A stretch of DNA of 64,000 nucleotides from Mycobacterium sp. 155. Lineage in GTDB: Bacteria > Actinomycetota > Actinomycetes > Mycobacteriales > Mycobacteriaceae. Under the pieces are notes generated by a model. That model was not told the DNA's origin. It saw only the letters and a program-made list of their open reading frames with translations, and made no database searches. Each line of letters starts with the position of its first letter. The first letter of the stretch is position 1. This document shows positions 27,695-36,178 of this stretch, piece by piece. The position numbers and the translations under genes were made by a program. The DNA is taken from the NCBI RefSeq assembly GCF_000373905.1, contig NZ_KB892705.1, positions 4,042,478 to 4,106,477 of the forward strand. The letters are read 5' to 3'.

Positions 27695-29074
27695 TCAGGC
27701 GTTCTGGTGCGCTTCGTCCCAGGCGCCGAAACCACCCAGGATGTCACTGACATCGGTGAAGCCGTTGTGCCGCAGCAGGCTCGCCGCGACCGACGACCGA
27801 TAGCCGCCCGCACAGAACACGACGGTCGGTTTGGTGGGGTCGAGCTCGCTGAGCCGAGAAGGCAGCTGCCCCACCGGGATCGGGGTTGCACCCGGGATAG
27901 AGCCGGCCTCGACTTCGGCCGGGTTCCGGACGTCGACGATCTGCAGATCCTTGACTTGCGCGACCCGTTCGTCGAATACCTTGGCAGTCAACCGAGATGC
28001 CACCGAAACATCGTCTTGGTGGGCGAACATCGTCTGGTACGGGTTGGCGACATAGCCGATGACGCGGTCGAAGCCGATTCTGCCGAGCCGGTTCTTGGCC
28101 TCCAGTTCCTGACCGGGCTCGGTGAACAGGACGATGTCGACATCTGATCTGAGCACCGATCCGGCGAATTCGGCGTAACGGCCCGCGAGCCCGATGTTGA
28201 TCGACTGTCGCAGGTGGCCCAGCGCGAACTCCTCCGGGGTCCTTCCGTCCACCAGGATGGCGCCACGCTCGATCGCCGCGCGGACCTCCTCGTAGGTCAT
28301 CGCGATCGGAGCTTTGGTCTCGTCCAGCAGTTCTCGATCCTTGCGGTTGAGGATCGCGTCGTAGACGAAGTAGCCGGGCGCCGGTGGCTGGCCCTCGGTG
28401 ACGAGCTTCATGAAGGTCGCCTTGTCGGGTGCCCGCAACGCGTAATTCGTTGCTTTCTGTTCCCCGATGGTCGACCACAGATCTGTCGATAGGTTCTTGC
28501 CGCACGCCGAACCCGCGCCGTGCGCGGGATATACGCGGGTGGAGTCGGGCAGCGTCATCAGCTTGTCGTGCAGTGAGTCATAGAGCTTGTCCGCCAGTTC
28601 ATCCCGGGTGAAGCCGATCGAGGCCAGCAGGTCGGGGCGGCCCACATCACCGATGAACAGCGCGTCGCCGGTCATCACCCCGTAGGGCACCTCGTCGTCG
28701 GCGTGCTCGTAGACCACCACGCTCAGGGATTCCGGGGTGTGCCCGGGCGTATGCCGGAACTCCAGGGTCACATCGCCCAACGAGTACCGCTCGCCGTCGG
28801 CGACGCCGACCGACTCGAACTCGGTTTCCGCGACAGAGGAATAGACGATCTTGGCACCCGTGGCTTTTGCCAACTCCAGGTGGCCGGACAGGAAATCCGC
28901 GTGGAAATGTGTCTCGATGACGAGTTCGATGGTCAGGCCGTTGTCCCTGGCGTCGTCCACGTACTCTGACACATCCCGTTGTGGATCGATAACCACTGCG
29001 CGGCCGGTGTTTTCGTCACCAATCAGATATGACGCATGCGACAGGCAGTCCAGATAGTACTGCTGAAAAAACAT
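27695..29074 (-). CDS. cstB: Persulfide dioxygenase-rhodanese fusion (CstB-like)
   Basis: A 459-residue fusion of a metallo-beta-lactamase-type persulfide dioxygenase and two rhodanese domains. The dioxygenase half (1-240) has the non-heme iron site THFHADFLSGH (His56, His58, Asp60, His65) plus His112 in HTPGH and AHGAGS further on. The first rhodanese domain (about 260-350) has no cysteine at its active-site loop, reading LFTEPGQE. The second (about 365-455) has the loop CAGGYRSS with Cys421. This is the S. aureus CstB layout, which turns low-molecular-weight persulfide into thiosulfate. Strong GAGGAG precedes the ATG. It is the first gene of the minus-strand operon that starts at the divergent palindromic promoter region. 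Confidence 0.88.
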   Translation of the reverse strand: MFFQQYYLDCLSHASYLIGDENTGRAVVIDPQRDVSEYVDDARDNGLTIELVIETHFHADFLSGHLELAKATGAKIVYSSVAETEFESVGVADGERYSLGDVTLEFRHTPGHTPESLSVVVYEHADDEVPYGVMTGDALFIGDVGRPDLLASIGFTRDELADKLYDSLHDKLMTLPDSTRVYPAHGAGSACGKNLSTDLWSTIGEQKATNYALRAPDKATFMKLVTEGQPPAPGYFVYDAILNRKDRELLDETKAPIAMTYEEVRAAIERGAILVDGRTPEEFALGHLRQSINIGLAGRYAEFAGSVLRSDVDIVLFTEPGQELEAKNRLGRIGFDRVIGYVANPYQTMFAHQDDVSVASRLTAKVFDERVAQVKDLQIVDVRNPAEVEAGSIPGATPIPVGQLPSRLSELDPTKPTVVFCAGGYRSSVAASLLRHNGFTDVSDILGGFGAWDEAHQNA

Positions 29075-29114
29075 CCTGCTCCTCCTCGTTACGGCTGGGG
29101 CTCAGCTCATTCTT

Positions 29115-29195
29115 AGATACCCCTGTAGGTATGTCAACCTACCCCAGGGGGTATTCTATTTCACAGTTGACAATACGACTGGGGGTATATATACC
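29115..29195. promoter_or_regulatory. Divergent promoter with three CstR-type operator palindromes
   Basis: Three palindromes are seen: ATACCCCTGTAGGTAT (29117-29132), TACCCCAGGGGGTA (29140-29153) and GGTATATATACC (29184-29195, preceded by GGG). They share the ACCCC/GGGGT core typical of CsoR-family operators. A consensus -35 TTGACA (29167-29172) lies 17 bases before TATACC (29190-29195), so the third palindrome covers the -10 of the rhodanese promoter, and the first two face the cstB-like gene. The 198-base gap has no gene. Confidence 0.7.
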
Positions 29196-29272
29196 ATGGC
29201 ACGGACCATACCCCACGCCGTATCTCGGATTGAGGGTCTTCCGTCACCGTTTCCCGCGAAAGGATCGTCAGC

Positions 29273-29842
29273 ATGACCGTCGCCACGACCATCTCCGCCC
29301 AGGATCTCCACGAGCGCCTCCGATCTGGCCACGATCTGCGTGTCCTGGACGTGCGGACACCCGCGGAATTCGAGACGGCTCACATTGCCGGCGCGTACAA
29401 CGTCCCACTCGACCTCTTACGCGAGCACCGCAGCGAGATCGCCGCGCACCTCGACGAAGATGTGATCCTGGTCTGCCGGTCTGGCGCACGAGCAACGCAG
29501 GCCGACGAGGCGCTCCGCGCCGCGGGGTTGTCCAATGTCCACATCCTCGACGGTGGTATCACCGCGTGGTCTGCCAATGGACTTGACGTCGTCGAGGGCA
29601 AACAGCGCTGGGATCTGGAACGCCAGGTACGCCTGGTGGCCGGCTCCCTGGTCTTGACGAGCATCCTGACCAGTGTGTTCGTTCCCAAGGCCAAGTGGTT
29701 GGCCGGGGCGATCGGCGCGGGCCTGAGCGTGGCCGCGGTTACCGACACCTGTGCGATGGGGATGGCTCTGGCGAAACTGCCCTACAACCGCGTCCCAAAT
29801 GCCGACGCCAAGACAGTGGTCGCACAACTCATCGGATCGTGA
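29273..29842 (+). CDS. Rhodanese domain protein with C-terminal membrane segments (DUF2892)
   Basis: A 189-residue sulfurtransferase. The single rhodanese domain (about 8-105) has the active loop CRSGARA with Cys68. The C-terminal part (about 120-175) holds two hydrophobic segments (VAGSLVLTSILTSVFV and WLAGAIGAGLSVAAV), as in YgaP-type rhodanese-DUF2892 proteins, so it is membrane-anchored with a cytoplasmic catalytic domain. It would accept sulfane sulfur made by the divergent SQR/CstB enzymes. It is transcribed divergently from them under shared operators and is followed by the CstR-like repressor gene. Confidence 0.88.
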   Translation: MTVATTISAQDLHERLRSGHDLRVLDVRTPAEFETAHIAGAYNVPLDLLREHRSEIAAHLDEDVILVCRSGARATQADEALRAAGLSNVHILDGGITAWSANGLDVVEGKQRWDLERQVRLVAGSLVLTSILTSVFVPKAKWLAGAIGAGLSVAAVTDTCAMGMALAKLPYNRVPNADAKTVVAQLIGS

Positions 29843-29859
29843 TCCGATGACTCCGATGA

Positions 29860-29897
29860 CGGGGTACCCGTGGGGATATACCCCCATGGGTACCCCG
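29860..29897. promoter_or_regulatory. 38-bp palindromic CstR-type operator before the repressor gene
   Basis: The arms begin CGGGGTACCC and end GGGTACCCCG and are complementary at 17 of 19 positions around the centre GGGGATATACCCC. The core repeats the ACCCC/GGGGT units seen in the upstream divergent promoter. It ends 29 bases before the ATG of the repressor gene, indicating autoregulation. Confidence 0.7.
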
Positions 29898-29923
29898 TTA
29901 TCAGGTCAAAGAGAAGGATGTGA

Positions 29924-30196
<273 letters not shown>

Positions 30197-30216
30197 GCCT
30201 GCGCGGCCGCTGCCCG

Positions 30217-31530
30217 TTACGCGTGCCACCATGGTCGCAGCGGCAGGCCGCCGTCATTACCGTGCTCGTCCAGCTTGACTGCCAGAATCTGGTGCAGCTG
30301 AATGATATTGGTCTCGAAGCCCAGTCGTGATCCAGCCATGTACAGGCCCCACACCTTCGCGGTGGGCAGCCCGACCTCCGCCACCGCCTCGTCCCAGTGC
30401 TCGACGAGGTTGGCGCACCAATCGCGCAGGGTCATCGCATAGTGATGGCGCAGGTTCTCCTCGTGCAGCACCTCGAGGCCGACGTTCTGGACCTCGGTGA
30501 TGATCCGGCCGGAGCCCGTGAGCTCACCGTCCGGGAACACGTAACGGTCGATGAACCCACCCGCCGTGGCACCCGACCGGTTGTCGTGGCGGGTGATGCA
30601 GTGGTTGAGCAGCAGTGCGCCGACACGCATCCTGGACTGCAGGAAATTGAAGTACGACGGATAGTTGTGCACGCCGATGTGTTCGGTCAGACCGATCGAC
30701 GACACCGCGTCGAAGCCGGACTCGGTGACATCGCGATAGTCGCCGTGGCGTACCTCGGCGAGATCGCCGAGTCCTTCCCTCTCGATCGCCTGCTGCGCCC
30801 AGGCGGCCTGTTCGCGCGACAGCGTCACACCGATGGCCCGCACGCCGTGGCGGGCCGCGTAGCGAACCATGGCACCCCAGCCGCAGCCCACGTCGAGCAG
30901 GCGATCGCCGGGTTGCAGCCGCAGTTTGTCGAACACCAGCCGATACTTGTTCTCCTGCGCCTGTTCCAGGGTGGCGTCAGGGTCCGGATAACAGGCGCAC
31001 GTGTAGGTCATCGACGAGCCGAGCACCCACTCGTAGAACGTATTGGACACGTCGTAGTGGTGGTGGATGGCCTCGGCGTCGCGAACCCGGCTGTGCCGCA
31101 ACCCTTCCACCATACGGCGCCAGCGCGGCAGGGCCTCCTGCGGCGGCGGAGCGATCGGTTTCAGGTGTTCGATGCCGATCGAGCGGACGATGTGGGCCAG
31201 CACCCGGGCCGGTGGACGCTTGAAATCCATTTTCTCGGCCAGCGCGCACAGCAACGGGTACGGATCGCCGGGGTGCACGCCGTATGGTTCCAGATCGCCT
31301 GACACGTAGGCCCGCGCCAGCCCGAGATCGCCGGGCGCGGTGGCGAGGTAGGTGGTGCCGCGCGGGGTCTTGAGGTCGAGTCCGAGCGCGGCGTCCTCAG
31401 GGCCGGCGGCGCTGCCGTCGTAGGCGGTGAATTTCAGTGGAAGCTGTCCCGCGGCGAAGATCTCCAGGATCTCGGCCAGCGTGAGTTTGTTCGCCTGAGC
31501 GTGCGTCGAATTATCCCTGAATGTTGTCAT
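30217..31530 (-). CDS. tmsB: SAM-dependent fatty-acyl methyltransferase (10-methylene/10-methylstearate pathway)
   Basis: Cyclopropane-synthase-family methyltransferase that adds a methyl from SAM across the oleoyl double bond of phospholipids, first step to tuberculostearic acid. The 437-residue protein has an N-terminal domain (1-145) and the methyltransferase domain with SAM motif LLDVGCGWGAMVRYAARHGV. The later signature SIGLTEHIGVHNYPSYF is typical of CFA synthases. Corresponds to Rv3720 and to the gene named tmsB or bfaB. Its ATG overlaps the stop of the FAD-dependent partner (ATGA), consistent with a two-enzyme operon. Confidence 0.9.
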   Translation of the reverse strand: MTTFRDNSTHAQANKLTLAEILEIFAAGQLPLKFTAYDGSAAGPEDAALGLDLKTPRGTTYLATAPGDLGLARAYVSGDLEPYGVHPGDPYPLLCALAEKMDFKRPPARVLAHIVRSIGIEHLKPIAPPPQEALPRWRRMVEGLRHSRVRDAEAIHHHYDVSNTFYEWVLGSSMTYTCACYPDPDATLEQAQENKYRLVFDKLRLQPGDRLLDVGCGWGAMVRYAARHGVRAIGVTLSREQAAWAQQAIEREGLGDLAEVRHGDYRDVTESGFDAVSSIGLTEHIGVHNYPSYFNFLQSRMRVGALLLNHCITRHDNRSGATAGGFIDRYVFPDGELTGSGRIITEVQNVGLEVLHEENLRHHYAMTLRDWCANLVEHWDEAVAEVGLPTAKVWGLYMAGSRLGFETNIIQLHQILAVKLDEHGNDGGLPLRPWWHA

Positions 31531-32927
31531 TGCCGTTGCACCGCTTTCGAATACAGATCAAGTAGACGTGAATCGGGATCGTAGGTTTTCTTGACCGTCT
31601 TATAAGCTTCCCCGCCGTATAGTGCGTCAAACTCGTCACGCGTATAGAACGCGTCCGAATACAGCGATTTATGTCCGTCGAGTTGGCTGACCTTGCGTTC
31701 GATAAGCCGGTTGGTGTGCCCGGCTACGGGCCCGGCCGGGACGGACGACCAGAATCCGATGTTGACGTAGGTGTGGTGTGGGTGAAGCGGATAGAGCGGC
31801 CATGTTCCGGCGGTTTTCGGATCGTCGCGTAATCGCAGCGGGCACAGCCAGATTGGCTCGATCGGGATGTTGTCGAGAAACCATTTGAGGAACAGTCCGC
31901 AGTGCTCCAAAGGCACCTCGATGTCCTGTACCACCCGTTCCCGGGGCGGGCGCCCGTTGCGCTTCTCGATCCGGTCGGCGATGTTGAACCGCTGGTCATA
32001 GCCGATGAGCTTCCAGTAGAAGCTGCTGCGGCGGTAGCGGCGCGGCCACAGTCGCCGAATCGTCGGATTCTGTGCGCCGAACGCCCGTGAGCACCAGAAC
32101 CAGTCGGTATCCCACCGCCACAGATAGTCGTGGATGGTCAGCCGGTCATGTTTCTCCGCGCCATTCTCACCGTCATGCTGTATCGACCGGTAGTAGACGT
32201 GGTTACCGGTGTAATCGCTGACGGGCCCCGCTGTGGTCGTCTTAATGCCCACGCACAGGTAGCTTTCGTCGGCGCTGAACACCACGCCGTCGAGGTAATC
32301 GACCTTCTCGCCGTGCAGACCGCCGGTTTCGATGATGCGGTCCATCGCTGCGACCAGATCGTCCAAGTCGTGAAAACGCAGGTGGCGCAGCGCGACGAAC
32401 GGCTTCACGGGTTCCAGCTCTATGCGTAGGCGAGTCGAATAGCCAAGCGTTCCATAGGAGTTGGGGAACGAGCGGTACAGATCGGCGTGTTCGGTCGGAG
32501 ACGCGGTGACGATTTCGCCTGTGCCGGTGAGGATGTCCAGCTCCAGCACGGATTCGTGCGGTAGCCCGTTGCGGAACGACGTCGACTCGATCCCCAGACC
32601 GGTGACCGCGCCGCCGAGGGTGATGGTCTTGAGCTGCGGCACCACCAACGGCGCCAGCCCGTGCGGCAGCGTCGCGTCCACCAGATCTTCGTACGTGCAC
32701 ATGCCTGCCACGTCTGCCGTCGATGCCTGCACATCAACAGCGATGACATTCGTCAAACCCGATGTGTCCAGGCCTTTGCCGGCGTGCCGGTCACGGGCGC
32801 GGAACAGGTTCGATGTGGGTTTGGCAAGGCGAACCGTATCGGTGGGCTTTATGGCGCGATAGCTGTCGAGAAGCCGCTGTACGCCGGCAGCGTGGACAGT
32901 CTGTGCGTCAGTCGGAACAACAGACAC
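31527..32927 (-). CDS. tmsA: FAD-binding oxidoreductase of 10-methylstearate synthesis
   Basis: Reduces the 10-methylene intermediate made by TmsB to 10-methylstearate. The 466-residue protein is an FAD_binding_4-type oxidase (LKTITLGGAVTGLGIESTSF is the FAD loop). Corresponds to Rv3719 and to tmsA/bfaA. It is the upstream gene of the pair. The GTG start at 32927 is preceded by the -10 element TAGCGT exactly six bases before, which predicts a leaderless mRNA. The protein resembles the DWARF1/24-dehydrocholesterol-reductase group, consistent with a reductase role. Confidence 0.88.
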   Translation of the reverse strand: MSVVPTDAQTVHAAGVQRLLDSYRAIKPTDTVRLAKPTSNLFRARDRHAGKGLDTSGLTNVIAVDVQASTADVAGMCTYEDLVDATLPHGLAPLVVPQLKTITLGGAVTGLGIESTSFRNGLPHESVLELDILTGTGEIVTASPTEHADLYRSFPNSYGTLGYSTRLRIELEPVKPFVALRHLRFHDLDDLVAAMDRIIETGGLHGEKVDYLDGVVFSADESYLCVGIKTTTAGPVSDYTGNHVYYRSIQHDGENGAEKHDRLTIHDYLWRWDTDWFWCSRAFGAQNPTIRRLWPRRYRRSSFYWKLIGYDQRFNIADRIEKRNGRPPRERVVQDIEVPLEHCGLFLKWFLDNIPIEPIWLCPLRLRDDPKTAGTWPLYPLHPHHTYVNIGFWSSVPAGPVAGHTNRLIERKVSQLDGHKSLYSDAFYTRDEFDALYGGEAYKTVKKTYDPDSRLLDLYSKAVQRQ

Positions 32928-32933
32928 ACATAT

Positions 32934-32939
32934 ACGCTA
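32934..32939 (-). promoter_or_regulatory. -10 element of the tmsA promoter (leaderless start)
   Basis: On the minus strand TAGCGT is followed after six bases by GTG, the annotated start of tmsA. This spacing would put the transcription start at the first base of the start codon. Confidence 0.5.
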
Positions 32940-33018
32940 GTCGGCGGTTGCACTCGATGCGACTCGGAGTAGCGCGGTTATCAGACCGCGACGTCATTGA
33001 TACAAGGAGTATTCGCCG

Positions 33019-33459
33019 ATGGGACAGGTCAGCGCGGTCAGCACCGTTTTGATCAACGCCGAACCCGCCGCTGTGTTCGCTGCGATCGCCGACTACCAGA
33101 CGGTGCGGCCCAAGATTCTTTCCTCGCACTACAGCGGTTACCAGGTCCTCGAAGGGGGCCAGGGTGCGGGCACCGTCGCCACCTGGAAACTGCAGGCGAC
33201 GAAATCGCGGGTGCGCGACGTCAAGGCGACTGTCGACGTGGCGGGGCACACCGTCATCGAGAAGGACGCCAACTCGTCGATGGTGATCAACTGGACCGTT
33301 GCCCCGGCTGGGACCGGGTCGTCGGTCAACCTCAAGACCACCTGGACCGGAGCCGGTGGCGTGGGCGGCTTTTTCGAGAAGACGTTCGCCCCGTTGGGCC
33401 TGCGCAAGATCCAGGACGAGGTGCTGGCCAACCTCAAGAAGGAAGTAGAGGGCAGCTAG
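33019..33459 (+). CDS. SRPBCC-fold protein (Rv3718c family)
   Basis: A 146-residue START/Bet v 1-like protein with one hydrophobic ligand pocket. It has the usual pattern for polyketide-cyclase/SRPBCC proteins: VSTVLINAEPAAVFAAIADY at the start, central antiparallel strands, and a long C-terminal helix (GLRKIQDEVLANLKKEVEG). An AAGGAG site precedes the ATG. It is divergent from tmsA (91-base gap) and meets the ami1 stop directly with no bases between. The ligand is unknown; the tie to fatty-acid methylation is positional only. Confidence 0.8.
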   Translation: MGQVSAVSTVLINAEPAAVFAAIADYQTVRPKILSSHYSGYQVLEGGQGAGTVATWKLQATKSRVRDVKATVDVAGHTVIEKDANSSMVINWTVAPAGTGSSVNLKTTWTGAGGVGGFFEKTFAPLGLRKIQDEVLANLKKEVEGS

Positions 33460-34239
33460 CTAACGCGCCGACGCCACCTGCTGCGAACCGAGGAACCCGG
33501 TGATCCCGCGGACGATGGCGTCGGCGTATTTCTGCCTGCCCTCCGGTGACTTCATCAGCGACGAGTCGACCGGGTTCTTCATGTTGCCGCACTCGACGAG
33601 GATCGACGGGTACTGAGCAAGGTTGAGCCCGGCGATGTCCGACCGCCCATCCAGACCGCCCGACCCGATGTAGGTGGCCGGCGGGATGCCCGAGCCGGCG
33701 ATCTGATCGCGCATGATCTTCGCGAACTGCACCGACGGCCCGGCCTGGGCGGCATTGAGCGGCGGCGAGGAGTACAGCACGTGGAAGCCGCGGCCGTTCG
33801 CGGGGCCGCCGTCGGCATGGATGGCCACGATGGCATTGGGGTGCACCGCGTTGGCCATCGCCGCGCGCTCGTCGACGCACGGGCCCAGCGACGTGTCGTC
33901 GCCGCGCGTCATCGCGGTCCGCACCCCGAGGGCGGTCAGCGCGGCCCGGACGCGCAGCGTCGTGTCCCAGTTGAAGGTGTGTTCGGGGTAGCCGTCATCG
34001 GTCGACGTGCCACTGGCCTGGCAGTCCTTGGTGCCGCCGCGTCCGGTCGGCACCTGTTTGCTGATCGAGGCGTCGTTGGCGCCGTTGTGACCGGGATCGA
34101 GGAAGACGATCATCCCGGCGATGTTGGCGGGCGCGGCATGGGCTGTGGGTGTGGCGGCCACCGTCGCGACAGCAATGAGCACGCTGCTGGCAACCGCGGT
34201 GCCGACACGCAGGCAGGCTGGGACTCGCACGGGCGTCAC
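33460..34239 (-). CDS. ami1: N-acetylmuramoyl-L-alanine amidase Ami1 (Rv3717 type)
   Basis: Secreted zinc amidase that cuts the bond between MurNAc and L-alanine in peptidoglycan, helping daughter-cell separation. 259 residues: signal peptide ending PTAHAAPA (about 35), then an Amidase_3 domain. Zinc ligands are His in LDPGHNG, Glu in YPEHTFN and His in VAIHADGG; the catalytic glutamate is in LVECGNMKN. No separate cell-wall-binding domain, as in Rv3717. GTG start. It converges with the SRPBCC gene and is divergent from ebfC. Confidence 0.92.
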   Translation of the reverse strand: MTPVRVPACLRVGTAVASSVLIAVATVAATPTAHAAPANIAGMIVFLDPGHNGANDASISKQVPTGRGGTKDCQASGTSTDDGYPEHTFNWDTTLRVRAALTALGVRTAMTRGDDTSLGPCVDERAAMANAVHPNAIVAIHADGGPANGRGFHVLYSSPPLNAAQAGPSVQFAKIMRDQIAGSGIPPATYIGSGGLDGRSDIAGLNLAQYPSILVECGNMKNPVDSSLMKSPEGRQKYADAIVRGITGFLGSQQVASAR

Positions 34240-34343
34240 CGTAGCCCGGGCGCCGTCTACGCTGGAAGCTCAAACCGCCGCGCTCGAGCGGAGAGCAACC
34301 AAGTCGAGACCAAGACGCAACCAACACGGCAAGGGGACCTGTC

Positions 34344-34676
34344 ATGCAACCCGGAGGCACACCCGACATGTCGGCACTGCTCGCACAGGCACAGCAGATG
34401 CAGCAGCAGCTGATGGACGCTCAAGAGGCGATGACCAAAGCCGAGGTCGAAGGCCAGGCCGGCGGGGGACTGGTCCGGGTCACCGTCAAGGGCAGCGGAG
34501 AGGTCGTCGCAGTGTCGATCGATCCCAGGGTCATCGATCCGTCCGATCCGGAGACCCTGCAGGATCTCATCGTCGGTGCGCTGGCCGACGCATCGGCACA
34601 GGTGCAGCAGATGGCGCAGAGCCGGCTGGGCCCGCTGGCCGGCGGGTTGAGCGGCCTCGGCATTCCGGGACTGTAG
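34344..34676 (+). CDS. YbaB/EbfC-family nucleoid-associated protein
   Basis: A 110-residue DNA-binding protein of the YbaB/EbfC family that forms tweezer-like dimers. Typical features: an N-terminal helix rich in Gln and Met ([20 protein letters not shown]), the [20 protein letters not shown] sheet and the [19 protein letters not shown] helix. It is directly followed by recR (10-base gap), the conserved ybaB-recR pair seen in most bacteria. AAGGGGA precedes the ATG. Corresponds to Rv3716c. Confidence 0.9.
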   Translation: MQPGGTPDMSALLAQAQQMQQQLMDAQEAMTKAEVEGQAGGGLVRVTVKGSGEVVAVSIDPRVIDPSDPETLQDLIVGALADASAQVQQMAQSRLGPLAGGLSGLGIPGL

Positions 34677-34686
34677 GTAGCACGGA

Positions 34687-35298
34687 GTGTTTGAAGGCCC
34701 TGTCCAGGATCTGATCGACGAGCTGGGCAAGCTGCCCGGCATCGGGCCGAAGAGCGCGCAGCGGATCGCGTTTCATCTGCTGAGTGTCGAGCCGCCGGAC
34801 ATCGACCGGTTGACTGCGGTGCTGGGCCGGGTCCGCGACGGGGTCACGTTCTGCGAGGTGTGCGGCAACGTGTCCGACGCGGAACGCTGCCGGATCTGCA
34901 GCGATCCCCGGCGTGACGCGTCGCTGGTGTGTGTCGTCGAGGAGCCCAAGGACGTGCAGGCCGTGGAGCGCACGCGCGAGTTCCGGGGCCGCTACCACGT
35001 ACTCGGCGGGGCACTGGACCCATTGTCGGGAGTGGGTCCTGACCAGTTGCGCATCCGTGAGCTGTTGAACCGGATCGGTGAACGCGTCGACGGTGTCGAC
35101 GTCGCCGAAGTGATCATCGCCACAGATCCCAACACCGAGGGCGAGGCCACCGCCACGTACCTGGTGCGGATGCTGCGCGATATCCCGGGTCTGACCGTCA
35201 CCCGTATCGCGTCGGGCCTGCCGATGGGCGGGGATTTGGAATTTGCCGACGAACTCACGCTGGGCCGCGCGCTTGCCGGTCGCCGCGCCATGGTCTGA
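34687..35298 (+). CDS. recR: Recombination mediator RecR
   Basis: Works with RecO to load RecA on gapped DNA. The 203-residue protein has the N-terminal helix-hairpin-helix ([17 protein letters not shown]), a four-cysteine zinc finger ([16 protein letters not shown]), and a Toprim domain ([14 protein letters not shown] to [15 protein letters not shown]). GTG start 34687 after a GGAG site. Expected partner is RecO, not in this window. Corresponds to Rv3715c. Confidence 0.96.
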   Translation: MFEGPVQDLIDELGKLPGIGPKSAQRIAFHLLSVEPPDIDRLTAVLGRVRDGVTFCEVCGNVSDAERCRICSDPRRDASLVCVVEEPKDVQAVERTREFRGRYHVLGGALDPLSGVGPDQLRIRELLNRIGERVDGVDVAEVIIATDPNTEGEATATYLVRMLRDIPGLTVTRIASGLPMGGDLEFADELTLGRALAGRRAMV

Positions 35299-35316
35299 TT
35301 TCCGTTTTGCAGTGAG

Positions 35317-35365
35317 TGGCCAGTTATTACACGGGTTTTCGGAATTGGCGTGTAACAAGTGGCCA
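35317..35365. terminator. Hairpin between convergent recR and gatD
   Basis: The 17-base arms TGGCCAGTTATTACACG and CGTGTAACAAGTGGCCA pair at 15 positions around a 15-base loop with GGTTTTCGG. It lies 18 bases after recR and 25 bases before the gatD stop, so it can terminate both genes. Confidence 0.6.
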
Positions 35366-35390
35366 TTCGACGGCTGATTCAGCTCGCGCG

Positions 35391-36158
35391 CTAGGCCCGC
35401 CGCTGCGCCGCGAGCCGCTCGCGGCGCAGCATTTGCACCTCGGGCAAATCCAATGGAGGCAATTCTCCGACCACCCGTGACAACAGATGGTCGGCCAGTT
35501 CAGGATTGCGGGCCAGGCATGGTCCGTGCAGATAGGTGGCCACCACGCTGCCCTGTACGGCCCCGTCGTAGCCATCGCCGGCCCGGTTGCCCGCACCCTT
35601 GGTGACGGCCGCAAGCGGCCGGGCATCGGGGCCGAGAACTGTTCCACCGCGGTGATTTTCGAAACCGGTCAGCGGCTGCGTCAGCCCCGCCAGCAAGGGT
35701 TTCGAGGCCACCTCGCCGATGGTTCGGGCCTCTTGTGGCGACGTGGTGACATCCAACAGGCCGACGCCCTCGACGCGCTCGCCGGCCGACGTCTCATACC
35801 AGTGCCCGAGCACCTGGATCGCCGCGCAGATCGCCAGTACCGGAGTTCCCCGCGAAACCGCTTGTTGCAGGCCGGGATACCGAATCAGATGCTTGGTGGC
35901 CAGGCGCTGCGCGTAATCCTCGGCGCCACCGAGAGTGTAGAGGTCACACGAGTTGGGAACGGGCTCGGTCAGGGTGATCTCCACGATCTCGGCATCGATG
36001 CCACGCAGCAGCAGCCGCTGTCGCAGCACCACCGCATTGCCGCTGTCTCCGTACGTGCCCATCACATCGGGGAGCACGAGCCCGATGCTGACCGTTGAAT
36101 TGCTCCTCGTATGCGCGCCTGTCAACGTGTGCTCCTCGCGTGCGCGCCTGTCAAACAT
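35391..36158 (-). CDS. gatD: Lipid II isoglutaminyl synthase, glutaminase subunit GatD
   Basis: Glutaminase that supplies ammonia to MurT for amidation of the alpha-carboxyl of D-glutamate in lipid II. The 255-residue type 1 amidotransferase has the nucleophilic cysteine in VLAICAAIQVLG and a histidine in ATYLHGPCLARNPELADHLL. The conserved part starts at IGLVLPDVMGTYGDSGN, about 25 residues in. ATG 36158 is used here, but the 5' region consists of short tandem repeats each holding GAGGAG; TTG 36125, six bases after one of these, is an equally good start. murT lies 19 bases upstream, forming an operon. Corresponds to Rv3713. Confidence 0.88.
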   Translation of the reverse strand: MFDRRAREEHTLTGAHTRSNSTVSIGLVLPDVMGTYGDSGNAVVLRQRLLLRGIDAEIVEITLTEPVPNSCDLYTLGGAEDYAQRLATKHLIRYPGLQQAVSRGTPVLAICAAIQVLGHWYETSAGERVEGVGLLDVTTSPQEARTIGEVASKPLLAGLTQPLTGFENHRGGTVLGPDARPLAAVTKGAGNRAGDGYDGAVQGSVVATYLHGPCLARNPELADHLLSRVVGELPPLDLPEVQMLRRERLAAQRRA

Positions 36159-36178
36159 ATGCTCCTCGCGTGCGCAGT
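36101..36178 (-). repeat. Tandem 29-30 bp repeats over the gatD start region
   Basis: Three units begin at 36101, 36130 and 36160 (plus-strand TGCTCCTCG, T or C, then GTGCGCGCCTGTCAA-like). In the sense of gatD each reads GCGCACGCGAGGAGCA followed by roughly AACATTGACAG. The first has two mismatches, the last is partial. Each unit contains an SD-like GAGGAG. The core is the same 16-17 bp element as in both ligC genes. Confidence 0.75.
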
